From JAKZSU01 sp047517485 (lineage in GTDB: Bacteria > Pseudomonadota > Alphaproteobacteria > UBA7887), in assembly GCA_047517485.1 (NCBI GenBank), contig JAKZSU010000255.1, forward strand, positions 1 through 20,244: 20,244 nt of DNA, given 5' to 3'. Below the pieces are notes generated by a model. The model did no database searches and was not told the origin of the DNA. It saw nothing but the letters and a program-made list of their open reading frames with translations. Below are positions 7,541 to 15,983 of the stretch, piece by piece. Position numbers and translations under genes: made by a program. Position 1 is the stretch's first letter; every line of letters starts with the position of its first letter.

Positions 7541-7948
7541 ATGATTGGTCTGGTGCTCGTGACCCACGGTCGGTTGGCGGAGGAATTCGTCGCCGCGACT
7601 GAACATGTGGTGGGCCCGCAAGAGGCGATGAAAAGCATCTGCATCGGCCCCGACGATGACATGGAACAGCGCCGTACCGACATCGTCGAGGCGGTCGAGG
7701 CGGTCGACCAGGGCGATGGTGTGGTCGTGCTCACCGACATGTTCGGCGGCACCCCGTCGAATCTCGCGATTTCGATCATGGACCGGGCGAACCTCGAAGT
7801 GATTGCCGGGGTCAACCTGCCTATGCTGATCAAATTGGCCAGTGTCCGAAGCGATAAATCCCTGAGTGAATCGATCGCCTGCGCGCGCGATGCGGGACGC
7901 AAATATATCAACGTGGCGAGCCAACTCCTGTCCGGCGAGTCCACGTGA
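7541..7948 (+). CDS. PTS EIIA, mannose family (regulatory)
   Basis: This 135-residue protein is a free-standing EIIA of the mannose/fructose family. Its phosphorylation site is His9 in LVLVTHGRLA, and it contains the family motif DMFGGTPSN. No EIIB, EIIC or EIID permease genes are nearby, so it is probably a regulatory phosphoacceptor rather than part of a sugar transporter; orthologues beside hprK and ptsH in alphaproteobacteria are usually labelled ManX or EIIA-Man. The start is ATG 7541 with AGAGGAG at 7525-7531. A 63-base gap separates it from rapZ. Its stop overlaps the GTG start of ptsH (GTGA at 7945-7948), indicating coupled synthesis with its phosphate donor. Confidence 0.93.
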   Translation: MIGLVLVTHGRLAEEFVAATEHVVGPQEAMKSICIGPDDDMEQRRTDIVEAVEAVDQGDGVVVLTDMFGGTPSNLAISIMDRANLEVIAGVNLPMLIKLASVRSDKSLSESIACARDAGRKYINVASQLLSGEST

Positions 7949-8229
7949 CGGAGGACGCCGCGGGCTGCCGATTGACGGTCGCGATCGTAAACAAGCGGGG
8001 CCTGCACGCCCGCGCCGCGGCCCAATTCGTCAAGCTGGTCGAGAATTTCGACGCGGAAATCACCGTGGCGCGCGCCGGGACCGCGGTGTCCGGGCGCTCG
8101 ATCATGGGGCTGATGATGTTGGCCGCGTCGCCGGGTACCGAGCTCGATCTGTCGGCCGAGGGCCCACAGGCCGAGGACGCGTTGGCGGCGGTGGCGAATC
8201 TCATCGCCAATCGCTTCAATGAAGACTGA
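7945..8229 (+). CDS. ptsH: phosphocarrier protein HPr
   Basis: HPr carries phosphate from enzyme I to EIIA proteins. The 94-residue protein has the catalytic His21 in KRGLHARAAA (His15 in standard numbering) and the regulatory Ser52 in SGRSIMGLMML (Ser46 in standard numbering), which is the target of HprK. Both sites being intact matches the presence of hprK three genes upstream. About six residues precede the usual start. The GTG at 7945 overlaps the EIIA stop. It probably serves both PtsN and the Man-type EIIA, because no other HPr is visible; the enzyme I gene is outside the window. Confidence 0.95.
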   Translation: MTEDAAGCRLTVAIVNKRGLHARAAAQFVKLVENFDAEITVARAGTAVSGRSIMGLMMLAASPGTELDLSAEGPQAEDALAAVANLIANRFNED

Positions 8230-8315
8230 TCGCCGGCCGTGGCGCGGCTTTGATCGATCGCAACAGCCCGGGTTAGACTCTTTTCGACACCGGCCCTTGC
8301 CGGACGCCCCCGGCA

Positions 8316-8358
8316 CTGATATATGACATATAAAGAAGTCTTTATATTCCATATTCAG
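8316..8358. promoter_or_regulatory. AT-rich inverted repeat upstream of ahcY (probable operator)
   Basis: The 203-bp gap between ptsH and ahcY has a perfect 9-bp inverted repeat, ATATAAAGA-AG-TCTTTATAT (8328-8347). It extends outward to about 20 bases per arm (8316-8358) with one bulge and two mismatches, in DNA that is otherwise GC-rich. No T-run follows, so it does not look like an intrinsic terminator. Its centre is about 95 bases before the ahcY ATG, and -10-like hexamers (TATATG 8320-8325, TATATT 8343-8348) lie within it, so a bound protein could block RNA polymerase. Regulators of the ArsR-type SahR class act on AT-rich dyads before SAM-cycle genes; whether this one matches their consensus I cannot confirm. 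Confidence 0.5.
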
Positions 8359-8432
8359 AGCCGACAGGTGCGGGCTCGCCGATACATTGGCGATCCGAAT
8401 CGTGTTCGGTCGAAACCGCCAGGAGCCACTGA

Positions 8433-9702
<1,270 letters not shown>

Positions 9703-9728
<26 letters not shown>

Positions 9729-10740
9729 TCGGCAGGCCCTTGGTGGTCGAATATTCGAAGTGTAGCGCCTGATCGGGGCGCGCCCGGGGATAAGCCGCGT
9801 GCGCCGCCATTGCCGCCTCGGCGAACCCGGTGAGGATCAGCTTGAGTTTTCCGGCGTAGTCGGCGACATCGCCGATCGCATAAATGCCTTCGACCGTGGT
9901 CTCGCAAGTCGCGGGATCGACACGGACGAGATTGTGCTCGATCTCCAATCCCCAGTCGGCGATCGGGCCCAAGGTGGCGGCGAGACCATAGAAAGCCAGC
10001 AGCGCGTCGGCCGGGACCCGCCGCTCCTCGCCGTCGAGCGAGGCCAGGCGCACCGCCTCCAACCGCGTGCCGTCGCCGTCGAGCCCGGCGAGTTGATAGG
10101 GAATCGCCAATTCGACGCTGCCCGCCGCGACCAGGGCTTCGAGTTTCGCCACGCTTTCCGGCGCCGCGCGAAATTTGGGCCGGCGGTGAACCACGGTCAC
10201 GTGGGCGGCGATTTCGGCCAGCGACAGCGCCCAATCGACCGCCGAATCGCCACCGCCGGCGATCACCAGGCGCTGGTCGCGAAACGCCTCGCGCCGCGTC
10301 ACCATGTAGAACACCCCGGTGCCCTCGTAGCTCTCGATGCCGTCGAGCGGCGGGCGGTTGAAGCCGAAGGCGCCGGTACCGGCGGCAATCATGATCGCCG
10401 CGGCGTCGATCACCGTGCCGTGCGAGGTGGTCAACCGCCAGCGGCCATCCGCGCCGCGCGCCAGGGCATCGGCGGTCTCGCCGAGGTGGTATGTCGGCGC
10501 GAACGGCGCCGCTTGTTCTTGCAAACGGGCCACCAGATCGCCGGCCTCGATGACCGGATACCCCGGAATGTCGTAGATCGGTTTTTCCGGGTAAAGCGCG
10601 AGGCACTGGCCGCCGATATCGGACAGGCTGTCGATGACGTGGCAGCCGAGCCCCAACATGCCGCATTCAAAGACCGCGAAAAGTCCCACCGGACCGGCGC
10701 CGATGATCGCGATATCGGTTGTCTGCGGCTGGCTGGGCAC
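9703..10740 (-). CDS. ferredoxin-NADP+ reductase, thioredoxin-reductase-like (FNR type 2)
   Basis: This 345-residue FAD/NAD(P) flavoenzyme is predicted to pass electrons between NADPH and ferredoxin or flavodoxin. FAD-binding GAGPVG is at 14-19, GGQCLALYPEKPIYDIPGYP follows at 43-62, the NADP-binding GGGDSA is at 162-167, and HRRPKFRA (185-192) is suited to the 2'-phosphate of NADP. The C-terminal FAD motif reads YAIGDVADYAGKLKLILTG. There is no CxxC active site, which separates it from true thioredoxin reductases and matches the YumC-like type. I set the start at GTG (10740-10738) because AAGGAG lies seven bases upstream (plus-strand 10748-10753); a longer frame to 10815 adds 25 unrelated residues. 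The 3' end overlaps ahcY tail to tail. It is divergent from tsaE. Confidence 0.92.
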
Positions 10741-10771
10741 GGCGTATCTCCTTGGAACCGGGGCGTCGCCA

Positions 10772-10800
10772 TTGATGCTATACCAAGCTGCATCGATAAT
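10772..10800 (+). promoter_or_regulatory. sigma-70 type promoter for the tsaE-addA genes
   Basis: TTGATG (10772-10777), a 17-base spacer and GATAAT (10795-10800) make a good promoter in the 69-bp divergent gap. The predicted start point, about 10807, is only some three bases before the tsaE ATG at 10810, so that mRNA would be nearly leaderless. If so, either tsaE is read from a leaderless message or its true start is the GTG at 10843. I found no comparably good promoter for the leftward reductase. Confidence 0.55.
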
Positions 10801-10809
10801 GAGCGGGCA

Positions 10810-11310
10810 ATGCACCGAGCGTCCTCACCCCGGCCCAAACCTGTGTCACTTCCCGCCGTCGCCCTCGCCGACGAAGCCGCGACGGCCACCCTCGGCGGCC
10901 GGGTCGCGCGCTGTGTCGAAGCCGGCGACGTGATCGCGCTGTGGGGCGACCTGGGCGCCGGCAAAACGGTCTTCGCGCGAGGATTTCTGCGGGCCTTGGG
11001 CATCGAGGACGAGGTGCCGAGCCCGACTTTCACTCTGGTGCAAACCTATGCCACGGCGCCGGCCATGATCTATCATTTCGACCTTTACCGGCTCGAGTCG
11101 CCCGAAGAGGTCTGGGAGCTCGGCATCGAGGATGCGCTCGCGGGGGGAATCAGCGTGATCGAATGGCCCGACCGAATCGCCGACATGCTGCCGGCCGATC
11201 GCCTGGATGTGACCTTCGACCTGACCACCACAGGGCGCCAGGCGCGCCTCGTCGGGCACGGCGGCTGGGCGATCCGGGTCGGCGAACTGGCAGGTGATCC
11301 AAGTGACTGA
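10810..11310 (+). CDS. tsaE: tRNA t6A biosynthesis ATPase TsaE
   Basis: TsaE is the small ATPase that works with TsaB and TsaD to put threonylcarbamoyl on A37 of ANN-decoding tRNAs. The 166-residue product carries the Walker A GDLGAGKT, then VPSPTFTLVQTY and the HFDLYRL motif typical of the family, and VIEWPDRI near the Walker B/C-terminal region. E. coli TsaE is 153 aa. ATG 10810 has no Shine-Dalgarno sequence and lies just past the predicted transcription start; GTG 10843 would give 155 aa and remains possible. The stop overlaps the next gene. tsaB and tsaD are not present in the window. Confidence 0.92.
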   Translation: MHRASSPRPKPVSLPAVALADEAATATLGGRVARCVEAGDVIALWGDLGAGKTVFARGFLRALGIEDEVPSPTFTLVQTYATAPAMIYHFDLYRLESPEEVWELGIEDALAGGISVIEWPDRIADMLPADRLDVTFDLTTTGRQARLVGHGGWAIRVGELAGDPSD

Positions 11311-12304
11311 TCGCGAACCCCTCATCGCGGCCTTTCTCGCCCGCCACCGGTGGGACGACGCGGTGCGCGCCGATCTCGCCGGCGACGCCTCGTTCCGCCG
11401 CTATGAGCGCCTCCATCGGACGAGTGAAACCATGGCCGAATCGATGGTGCTGATGGACGCGCCGCCGCCGCAGGAAGACGTCCGCCCCTTCACCGCGATC
11501 GCGCGCCATTTGATCACTCTTGGCTACAGCGCGCCGGCGATCGCCGCCGAGGACCCGGAGGCCGGCCTGCTGCTGATCGAGGACCTCGGCAACGACACCT
11601 ATACCCGCGCGCTCGACGCCGATGCCGACGCCCACGCCTTGTACGGCGCGGCGATCGATCTGCTCGTCGATCTCCACCGCAAATCGCCGCCGGTTGGCCT
11701 GGCCTCCTATAACGAAGCGGCCTATTTCGCCGAGGCCGATCTTCTCATCGACTGGTTTCTGCCGGCGGTCACCGGCCGCGATGTCGAGCCCGAGGTCCGG
11801 GAGTCGTATCACGCGGCGTGGCGCGAGGTCCTCGAACAAGTGATGCCGGGCGCGCCGGTCCTCGTGCTGCGCGACTATCACGCCGACAATTTGATGTGGC
11901 TGCCCGAGCGCGCCGGTCACCGCTGCGTCGGGTTGCTCGATTTCCAGGATGCGCTGGTCGGCTCGCCGGCCTACGACATGGTCTCCTTGCTCGAGGACGT
12001 CCGCCGTGACGTCGCGCCCGACCTGATCGAGGCGATGATCGTGCGCTACCTCGCCGCCCGACCGGATCTCGACGCAACCGCGTTTCGTACCGCCTTCGCG
12101 GTGCTCGGCGGGCAACGCAATGCCAAGATCGTCGGCATCTTCACCCGGCTCTGGAAGCGCGATGGCAAGGCCGCCTATCTCGACCTCATTCCGCGGGGCT
12201 GGCGCCTGCTCAATCATGATCTGGCGCAGCCCGCCTTGGCACCGGTGCGCGCCTGGGCCGATCGCTGGATCCCGCCGGAGCTGCGACGGGCACCGACGCC
12301 GTGA
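11303..12304 (+). CDS. amgK: AmgK-like N-acetylmuramate/N-acetylglucosamine kinase
   Basis: AmgK phosphorylates N-acetylmuramic acid at the anomeric carbon, so recycled peptidoglycan sugar can return to UDP-MurNAc without passing through GlcNAc 6-phosphate. The 333-residue protein is an aminoglycoside-phosphotransferase-fold kinase: the catalytic loop is RDYHADN (Asp191, His193, Asp195, Asn196) and the metal-binding motif LLDFQDA has Asp213. I chose GTG 11303 (MTDREPLIAAF), overlapping the tsaE stop, with AGGTGA at 11292-11297; GTG 11294 would add three residues. The stop overlaps the murU start (GTGA at 12301-12304). The tsaE-kinase-nucleotidyltransferase-addB order recurs in alphaproteobacteria. 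The fold is certain; the substrate is inferred from the murU partner. Confidence 0.8.
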   Translation: MTDREPLIAAFLARHRWDDAVRADLAGDASFRRYERLHRTSETMAESMVLMDAPPPQEDVRPFTAIARHLITLGYSAPAIAAEDPEAGLLLIEDLGNDTYTRALDADADAHALYGAAIDLLVDLHRKSPPVGLASYNEAAYFAEADLLIDWFLPAVTGRDVEPEVRESYHAAWREVLEQVMPGAPVLVLRDYHADNLMWLPERAGHRCVGLLDFQDALVGSPAYDMVSLLEDVRRDVAPDLIEAMIVRYLAARPDLDATAFRTAFAVLGGQRNAKIVGIFTRLWKRDGKAAYLDLIPRGWRLLNHDLAQPALAPVRAWADRWIPPELRRAPTP

Positions 12305-13029
12305 CCGCGGCTGGGGTTCCCGAGGTGGCGATGGTGCTGGCCGCCGGGCGCGGCGAGCGGCTGCGGCCGCTGACCGATACCCTGCCCAAGCCGTTGATCG
12401 AGGTCGGTGGGGTGACCATGCTCGATCGTATGCTCGATAGCTTGGGCGCCGCCGGGGTTCGCCGCGCGGTGGTCAACAGCTGGCATCTCGCCGACCAAAT
12501 CGAAGCGCGCCTCGCCGCGCGCCGCGCGCCGGCGATCACGATTTCCCATGAAGACGGCTTGCTCGAGACCGGTGGCGGGGTCGCCAAGGCGCTGAAATAT
12601 TTTGGCGATTCGCCGTTCTTCGTGGCCAACAGCGACATCGTCATCCTCGACGGCATGGCGCCCGCGCCACGCCGTCTTGCCCAGGCCTGGCGCGACCACG
12701 ACACCGACGCGCTGTTGCTGCTGCAGCCGACCGCGCGGGCGTTCGGCTATGGCGGGGCCGGCGATTTTACCATGGCGGACGACGGCGCGCTCGAGCGCCG
12801 CGGGAAACGCTACGCCGCGCCCTACGTCTTCGCCGGCCTGCAAATCCTCCATCCGCGACTGTTCGCCGATTGCCCGGACGGCGCGTTTTCCCTCAACCGC
12901 TTGTATGACCGGGCCGGCGATGCGGGACGCCTGCGCGGCGCGGTCCACGACGGCGAATGGCTCCATATCGGCACCCGCGACGACCTCGACCGGGTCGAGC
13001 CCTATCTCCGCGACCTCGCCCGACGATGA
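12301..13029 (+). CDS. murU: MurU-like N-acetylmuramate 1-phosphate uridylyltransferase
   Basis: MurU joins MurNAc 1-phosphate to UTP to give UDP-MurNAc, completing the recycling route begun by AmgK. The 242-residue protein is a single nucleotidyltransferase domain with the pyrophosphorylase signature LAAGRGERLRPLTDTLPKP at 13-31. It also has EDGLLETGGGV and the metal-binding VANSDI, and ends in a WLHIGTRDDL region. The length fits MurU (about 220-240 aa) and is too short for GlmU or a full glucose-1-phosphate thymidylyltransferase. GTG 12301 overlaps the amgK stop and the gene's own stop overlaps the addB ATG (13026-13029). Other sugar-1-phosphate substrates are possible on sequence alone; the amgK neighbour is what points to MurNAc. 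Confidence 0.82.
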   Translation: MTAAGVPEVAMVLAAGRGERLRPLTDTLPKPLIEVGGVTMLDRMLDSLGAAGVRRAVVNSWHLADQIEARLAARRAPAITISHEDGLLETGGGVAKALKYFGDSPFFVANSDIVILDGMAPAPRRLAQAWRDHDTDALLLLQPTARAFGYGGAGDFTMADDGALERRGKRYAAPYVFAGLQILHPRLFADCPDGAFSLNRLYDRAGDAGRLRGAVHDGEWLHIGTRDDLDRVEPYLRDLARR

Positions 13030-15983
13030 CGCGTGTTTTCACCATTCCGCCGGGGATAGCGTTTGTCGATGCGCTCGCCGCCGGTCTGCTCGCCGATCAT
13101 GGCGGCGATCCCTTAGGCTTGTGCCGGGTCACCGTGCTGCTGCCCACCCGGCGCGCGGTGCGCAGCCTACGCGAGGCCTTCCTGCGGCTTGGTGGCGGCA
13201 AGCCGATGCTGCTGCCGGTGATGCGGCCGATCGGCGATGTCGACGAGGATGATTTCGCCTTCGGCGACAGCGTGCTCGACGCAGTCGAGGGCGCGCTCGA
13301 TCTGCCGCCGGCGATGCCCGAGATCGAGCGCCAGCTGCTGCTCGCCGAACTGGTTCGCAAGCGCGACGAGGCGGCGGGCTCGGGCCCGGCGCAAGCGGTC
13401 CGCCTTGCCGCCGAGCTCGCGCGACTGATCGATCAGGTGCAGACCGCGCGACTGACGTTCGATCCGCTAGCGGGTTTGGTCGATGGCGATCTCGCGGGTC
13501 ACTGGCGGCAAACCGTCGAGTTTCTCAGTATCGTTACCGAAAACTGGCCGGCGATTCTGGCCGATCGTGGCCGCATCGACCCCGCCGAACGACGCAATCG
13601 TTTGTTGCGGGCGTTGGCCGAGCAATGGGCCGCCGCGCCGCCCGAGCACCCGGTTGTCGCCGCCGGATCGACCGGCAGTATTCCGGCGACCGCGGATCTT
13701 CTGGCGGTGATCGCGGCGTTGCCCGAGGGCCGCGTCGTGCTGCCCGGCCTGGATCGCGATCTCGACACCCAGAGTTGGCGGGTGCTCGGTGAATCGCATC
13801 CGCAATATGGCCTGGCGCAGCTGCTCGATCGCCTGGAGATCACCCGCGACGAGGTTCGCGACTGGCCGGTCTTGCCGGGCTTTTCGCCATCCAACGTCGA
13901 TCGGGCGCGATTGATCAGCGAAGTCATGCGCCCGGAAGCGACCGCCGAGGCGTGGCAGGATCTTGGCCACCTAAAGGCTCGGGCGATCGATGGCGTCCGG
14001 GTGGTGTCCTGCGCCGACCCGCAGGCCGAGGCCGGGGTCATCGCGTTGATGCTGCGCCAATCGCTCGAGGCGCCGGGCCGCACCGCCGCGCTGGTCACCG
14101 CCGACCGCGCGCTGGCGCGCCGCGTCCGCGCCGAACTCGCACGCTGGGACATCGAAATCGACGACTCCGCCGGGCGGCCGCTGTCGGACAGTGTGCCCGG
14201 CGTGTTTTTGCGCCTGATCCTAAAGGCCTTGGCCGATGGTGTCGCGCCGGTCCCCTTGCTCGCTCTGCTCAAACATCCGCTCGCCGCCGGCGGTCAGGCT
14301 TCGGCGGTGTTTCGCGCCCAAGCGCGGCGCGTCGAGACGGCGGCGCTGCGCGGTCCGCGTCCCGCACCCGGCTTCGGCGGTCTCAAGCGCGCGCTCCTGG
14401 CGGCCGGCAAGGCGGTGCCGGTCTGGCTCGACGCGCTCGCGGGTGCGGCCGCGCCGCTGGCGCACGCGTTGGCGAGCAGGACCGTCAGAATCACCGCCCT
14501 CGTCGAGGCTCATATCGCGCTCGCCGAATATCTCGCCGCCGATGATGCCGAGCCCGGCGCCGCCCGTCTGTGGACCGGCGAAGCGGGCACCGCCAGTGCC
14601 GCCCTGATGGCCGAGCTGGCCGAGGCCGCCGACGGTCTGGCGCCGATCGCCGGCGCCGATTATCCCGCGCTTTTCGACAGCCTGCTCGAACGGGCGACCG
14701 TGCGACCGAGCTACGGTACTCACCCGCGCCTCGCCATATGGGGGCCGTTGGAAGCGCGCTTGCAGCAGGCGGATTTGCTCGTATTGGGCGGTCTCAACGA
14801 GGCCAGTTGGCCGGCCGAGGCCGCCGCCGATCCGTGGCTCAGCCGGCCGATGCGCGCCGCCTTCGGGCTGCCTTCGCCGGAACGCATGATCGGGCTCGCG
14901 GCGCACGACTTCAGCCAAGCGTTGGCCTCGCCCCAGGTGATCGTCACGCGCGCCGAGAAGGTCGATGGCACACCCACCGTTCCGTCGCGCTGGCTGATCC
15001 GCCTGGACGCGGTTCTCGAAGGCGCGGGCCTGGTGGGGCCGACCGCTGGCGACGCGCCGTGGACCGCGTGGCAGGCGGCGATGGACGTGCCGGACGCGAC
15101 CCAAGAGCCGCTGGCGCCGCCCGAACCCCGCCCGCCGGTCGAGGCGCGGCCGCGCCAGCTCTCGGTGACCCGGGTCGAACGGCTGATGCGCGATCCCTAT
15201 TCGATTTACGCGCAGTATGTTCTTGACCTGCGCGCCCTCGACCCGATCGACGCGCCTGTCACGGTCGCCAACTATGGCAGTTATATCCACCGAACCCTCG
15301 ATCGCTTCGTCGCCGCCCACCCCGGGGCGCTGCCGGCCGACGCGTATGCTCGCCTGATCGAAACCGGGCGCGCCGTGTTCGCCCCGGTTGCCGCCCATCC
15401 CAGCCTGTGGGCGTTTTGGTGGCCGCGCTTCGAACGTATCGCCCACTGGTTCATCGAGATCGAGACCGCGCGCCGTGCCGCGGGCCTGACCAGCGTCACC
15501 GAATGCCACGGCACGTTGGTGCTCGACGCGCCGGCGGGCCCCTTCACCTTGACCGCGATCGCCGACCGCATCGACATCGCGCCCGGCGGCGGCCTCGAGA
15601 TTATCGATTACAAGACTGGCGCCATACCGAGGGACGCCGAGGTCGTGGCCGGCTTCTCGCCGCAATTGCCGCTCGAGGCGGCGATCGCGCGGGCCGGTGG
15701 ATTTAGCGATTTGCCGCCCGGGCCGTCGGGGCCAATTGATGCATTGTCGTTTTGGCGGCTCACCGGTCGCGGTGCCGGCGGCGAGGTGCACACCGTCGGG
15801 CATGACGCCGAACAACTCGCCGAGGAAGCGTTCGCCGGCCTGGCGCGCCTGATCGCGGTGTTCGACAATCCCGACATCCCCTATCGCGCCGTGCCCGCCG
15901 CCGCCGAGGCGCTGCGCTACAGCGATTACACCCATCTCGCGCGCGTCGGCGAATGGTCGGCGGTCGGCGAGGGCGGTGAGTGA
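13026..15983 (+). CDS. addB: double-strand break repair protein AddB, alphaproteobacterial type
   Basis: AddB is the second subunit of the AddAB helicase-nuclease that resects double-strand ends for RecA. The 985-residue protein has an N-terminal helicase-like region (VTVLLPTRRAVRSLREAF), the central family motif GGLNEASWPAEAAADPWLS, and a C-terminal RecB-type nuclease with IIDYKTG, whose catalytic Asp861 and Lys863 are in place. Unlike B. subtilis AddB it shows no Walker A motif at the N-terminus, and the C-terminal cysteines that bind an Fe-S cluster there are absent; the end reads YSDYTHLARVGEWS. So it is probably a structural and nuclease subunit without ATPase activity. ATG 13026 overlaps the murU stop; the stop shares one base with addA. 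Confidence 0.93.
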   Translation: MTRVFTIPPGIAFVDALAAGLLADHGGDPLGLCRVTVLLPTRRAVRSLREAFLRLGGGKPMLLPVMRPIGDVDEDDFAFGDSVLDAVEGALDLPPAMPEIERQLLLAELVRKRDEAAGSGPAQAVRLAAELARLIDQVQTARLTFDPLAGLVDGDLAGHWRQTVEFLSIVTENWPAILADRGRIDPAERRNRLLRALAEQWAAAPPEHPVVAAGSTGSIPATADLLAVIAALPEGRVVLPGLDRDLDTQSWRVLGESHPQYGLAQLLDRLEITRDEVRDWPVLPGFSPSNVDRARLISEVMRPEATAEAWQDLGHLKARAIDGVRVVSCADPQAEAGVIALMLRQSLEAPGRTAALVTADRALARRVRAELARWDIEIDDSAGRPLSDSVPGVFLRLILKALADGVAPVPLLALLKHPLAAGGQASAVFRAQARRVETAALRGPRPAPGFGGLKRALLAAGKAVPVWLDALAGAAAPLAHALASRTVRITALVEAHIALAEYLAADDAEPGAARLWTGEAGTASAALMAELAEAADGLAPIAGADYPALFDSLLERATVRPSYGTHPRLAIWGPLEARLQQADLLVLGGLNEASWPAEAAADPWLSRPMRAAFGLPSPERMIGLAAHDFSQALASPQVIVTRAEKVDGTPTVPSRWLIRLDAVLEGAGLVGPTAGDAPWTAWQAAMDVPDATQEPLAPPEPRPPVEARPRQLSVTRVERLMRDPYSIYAQYVLDLRALDPIDAPVTVANYGSYIHRTLDRFVAAHPGALPADAYARLIETGRAVFAPVAAHPSLWAFWWPRFERIAHWFIEIETARRAAGLTSVTECHGTLVLDAPAGPFTLTAIADRIDIAPGGGLEIIDYKTGAIPRDAEVVAGFSPQLPLEAAIARAGGFSDLPPGPSGPIDALSFWRLTGRGAGGEVHTVGHDAEQLAEEAFAGLARLIAVFDNPDIPYRAVPAAAEALRYSDYTHLARVGEWSAVGEGGE

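Noticed and set aside
8290..8303. CCGGC-CCTT-GCCGG hairpin after ptsH as an intrinsic terminator
   Set aside because: The stem is only five pairs and is followed by GC-rich sequence, not a T-run; it was not strong enough to list as a terminator.
8230..8432. SAH or SAM riboswitch in the ahcY leader
   Set aside because: I could not lay out the conserved core or pseudoknot of a known class by eye; the only strong structure is the symmetrical AT-rich dyad, which looks more like a protein-binding site. A covariance-model search would settle it.
9799..10809. Plus-strand open frame running continuously into tsaE
   Set aside because: It is the antisense shadow of the flavin reductase; the tsaE family homology begins only after 10810, and the promoter at 10772 lies within the extension.
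14220..15935. 571-residue open frame on the minus strand inside addB
   Set aside because: It is antisense to a gene with clear family motifs, is full of Arg/Gly/Ala from GC-rich reverse reading, and has no ribosome site or recognisable domain.
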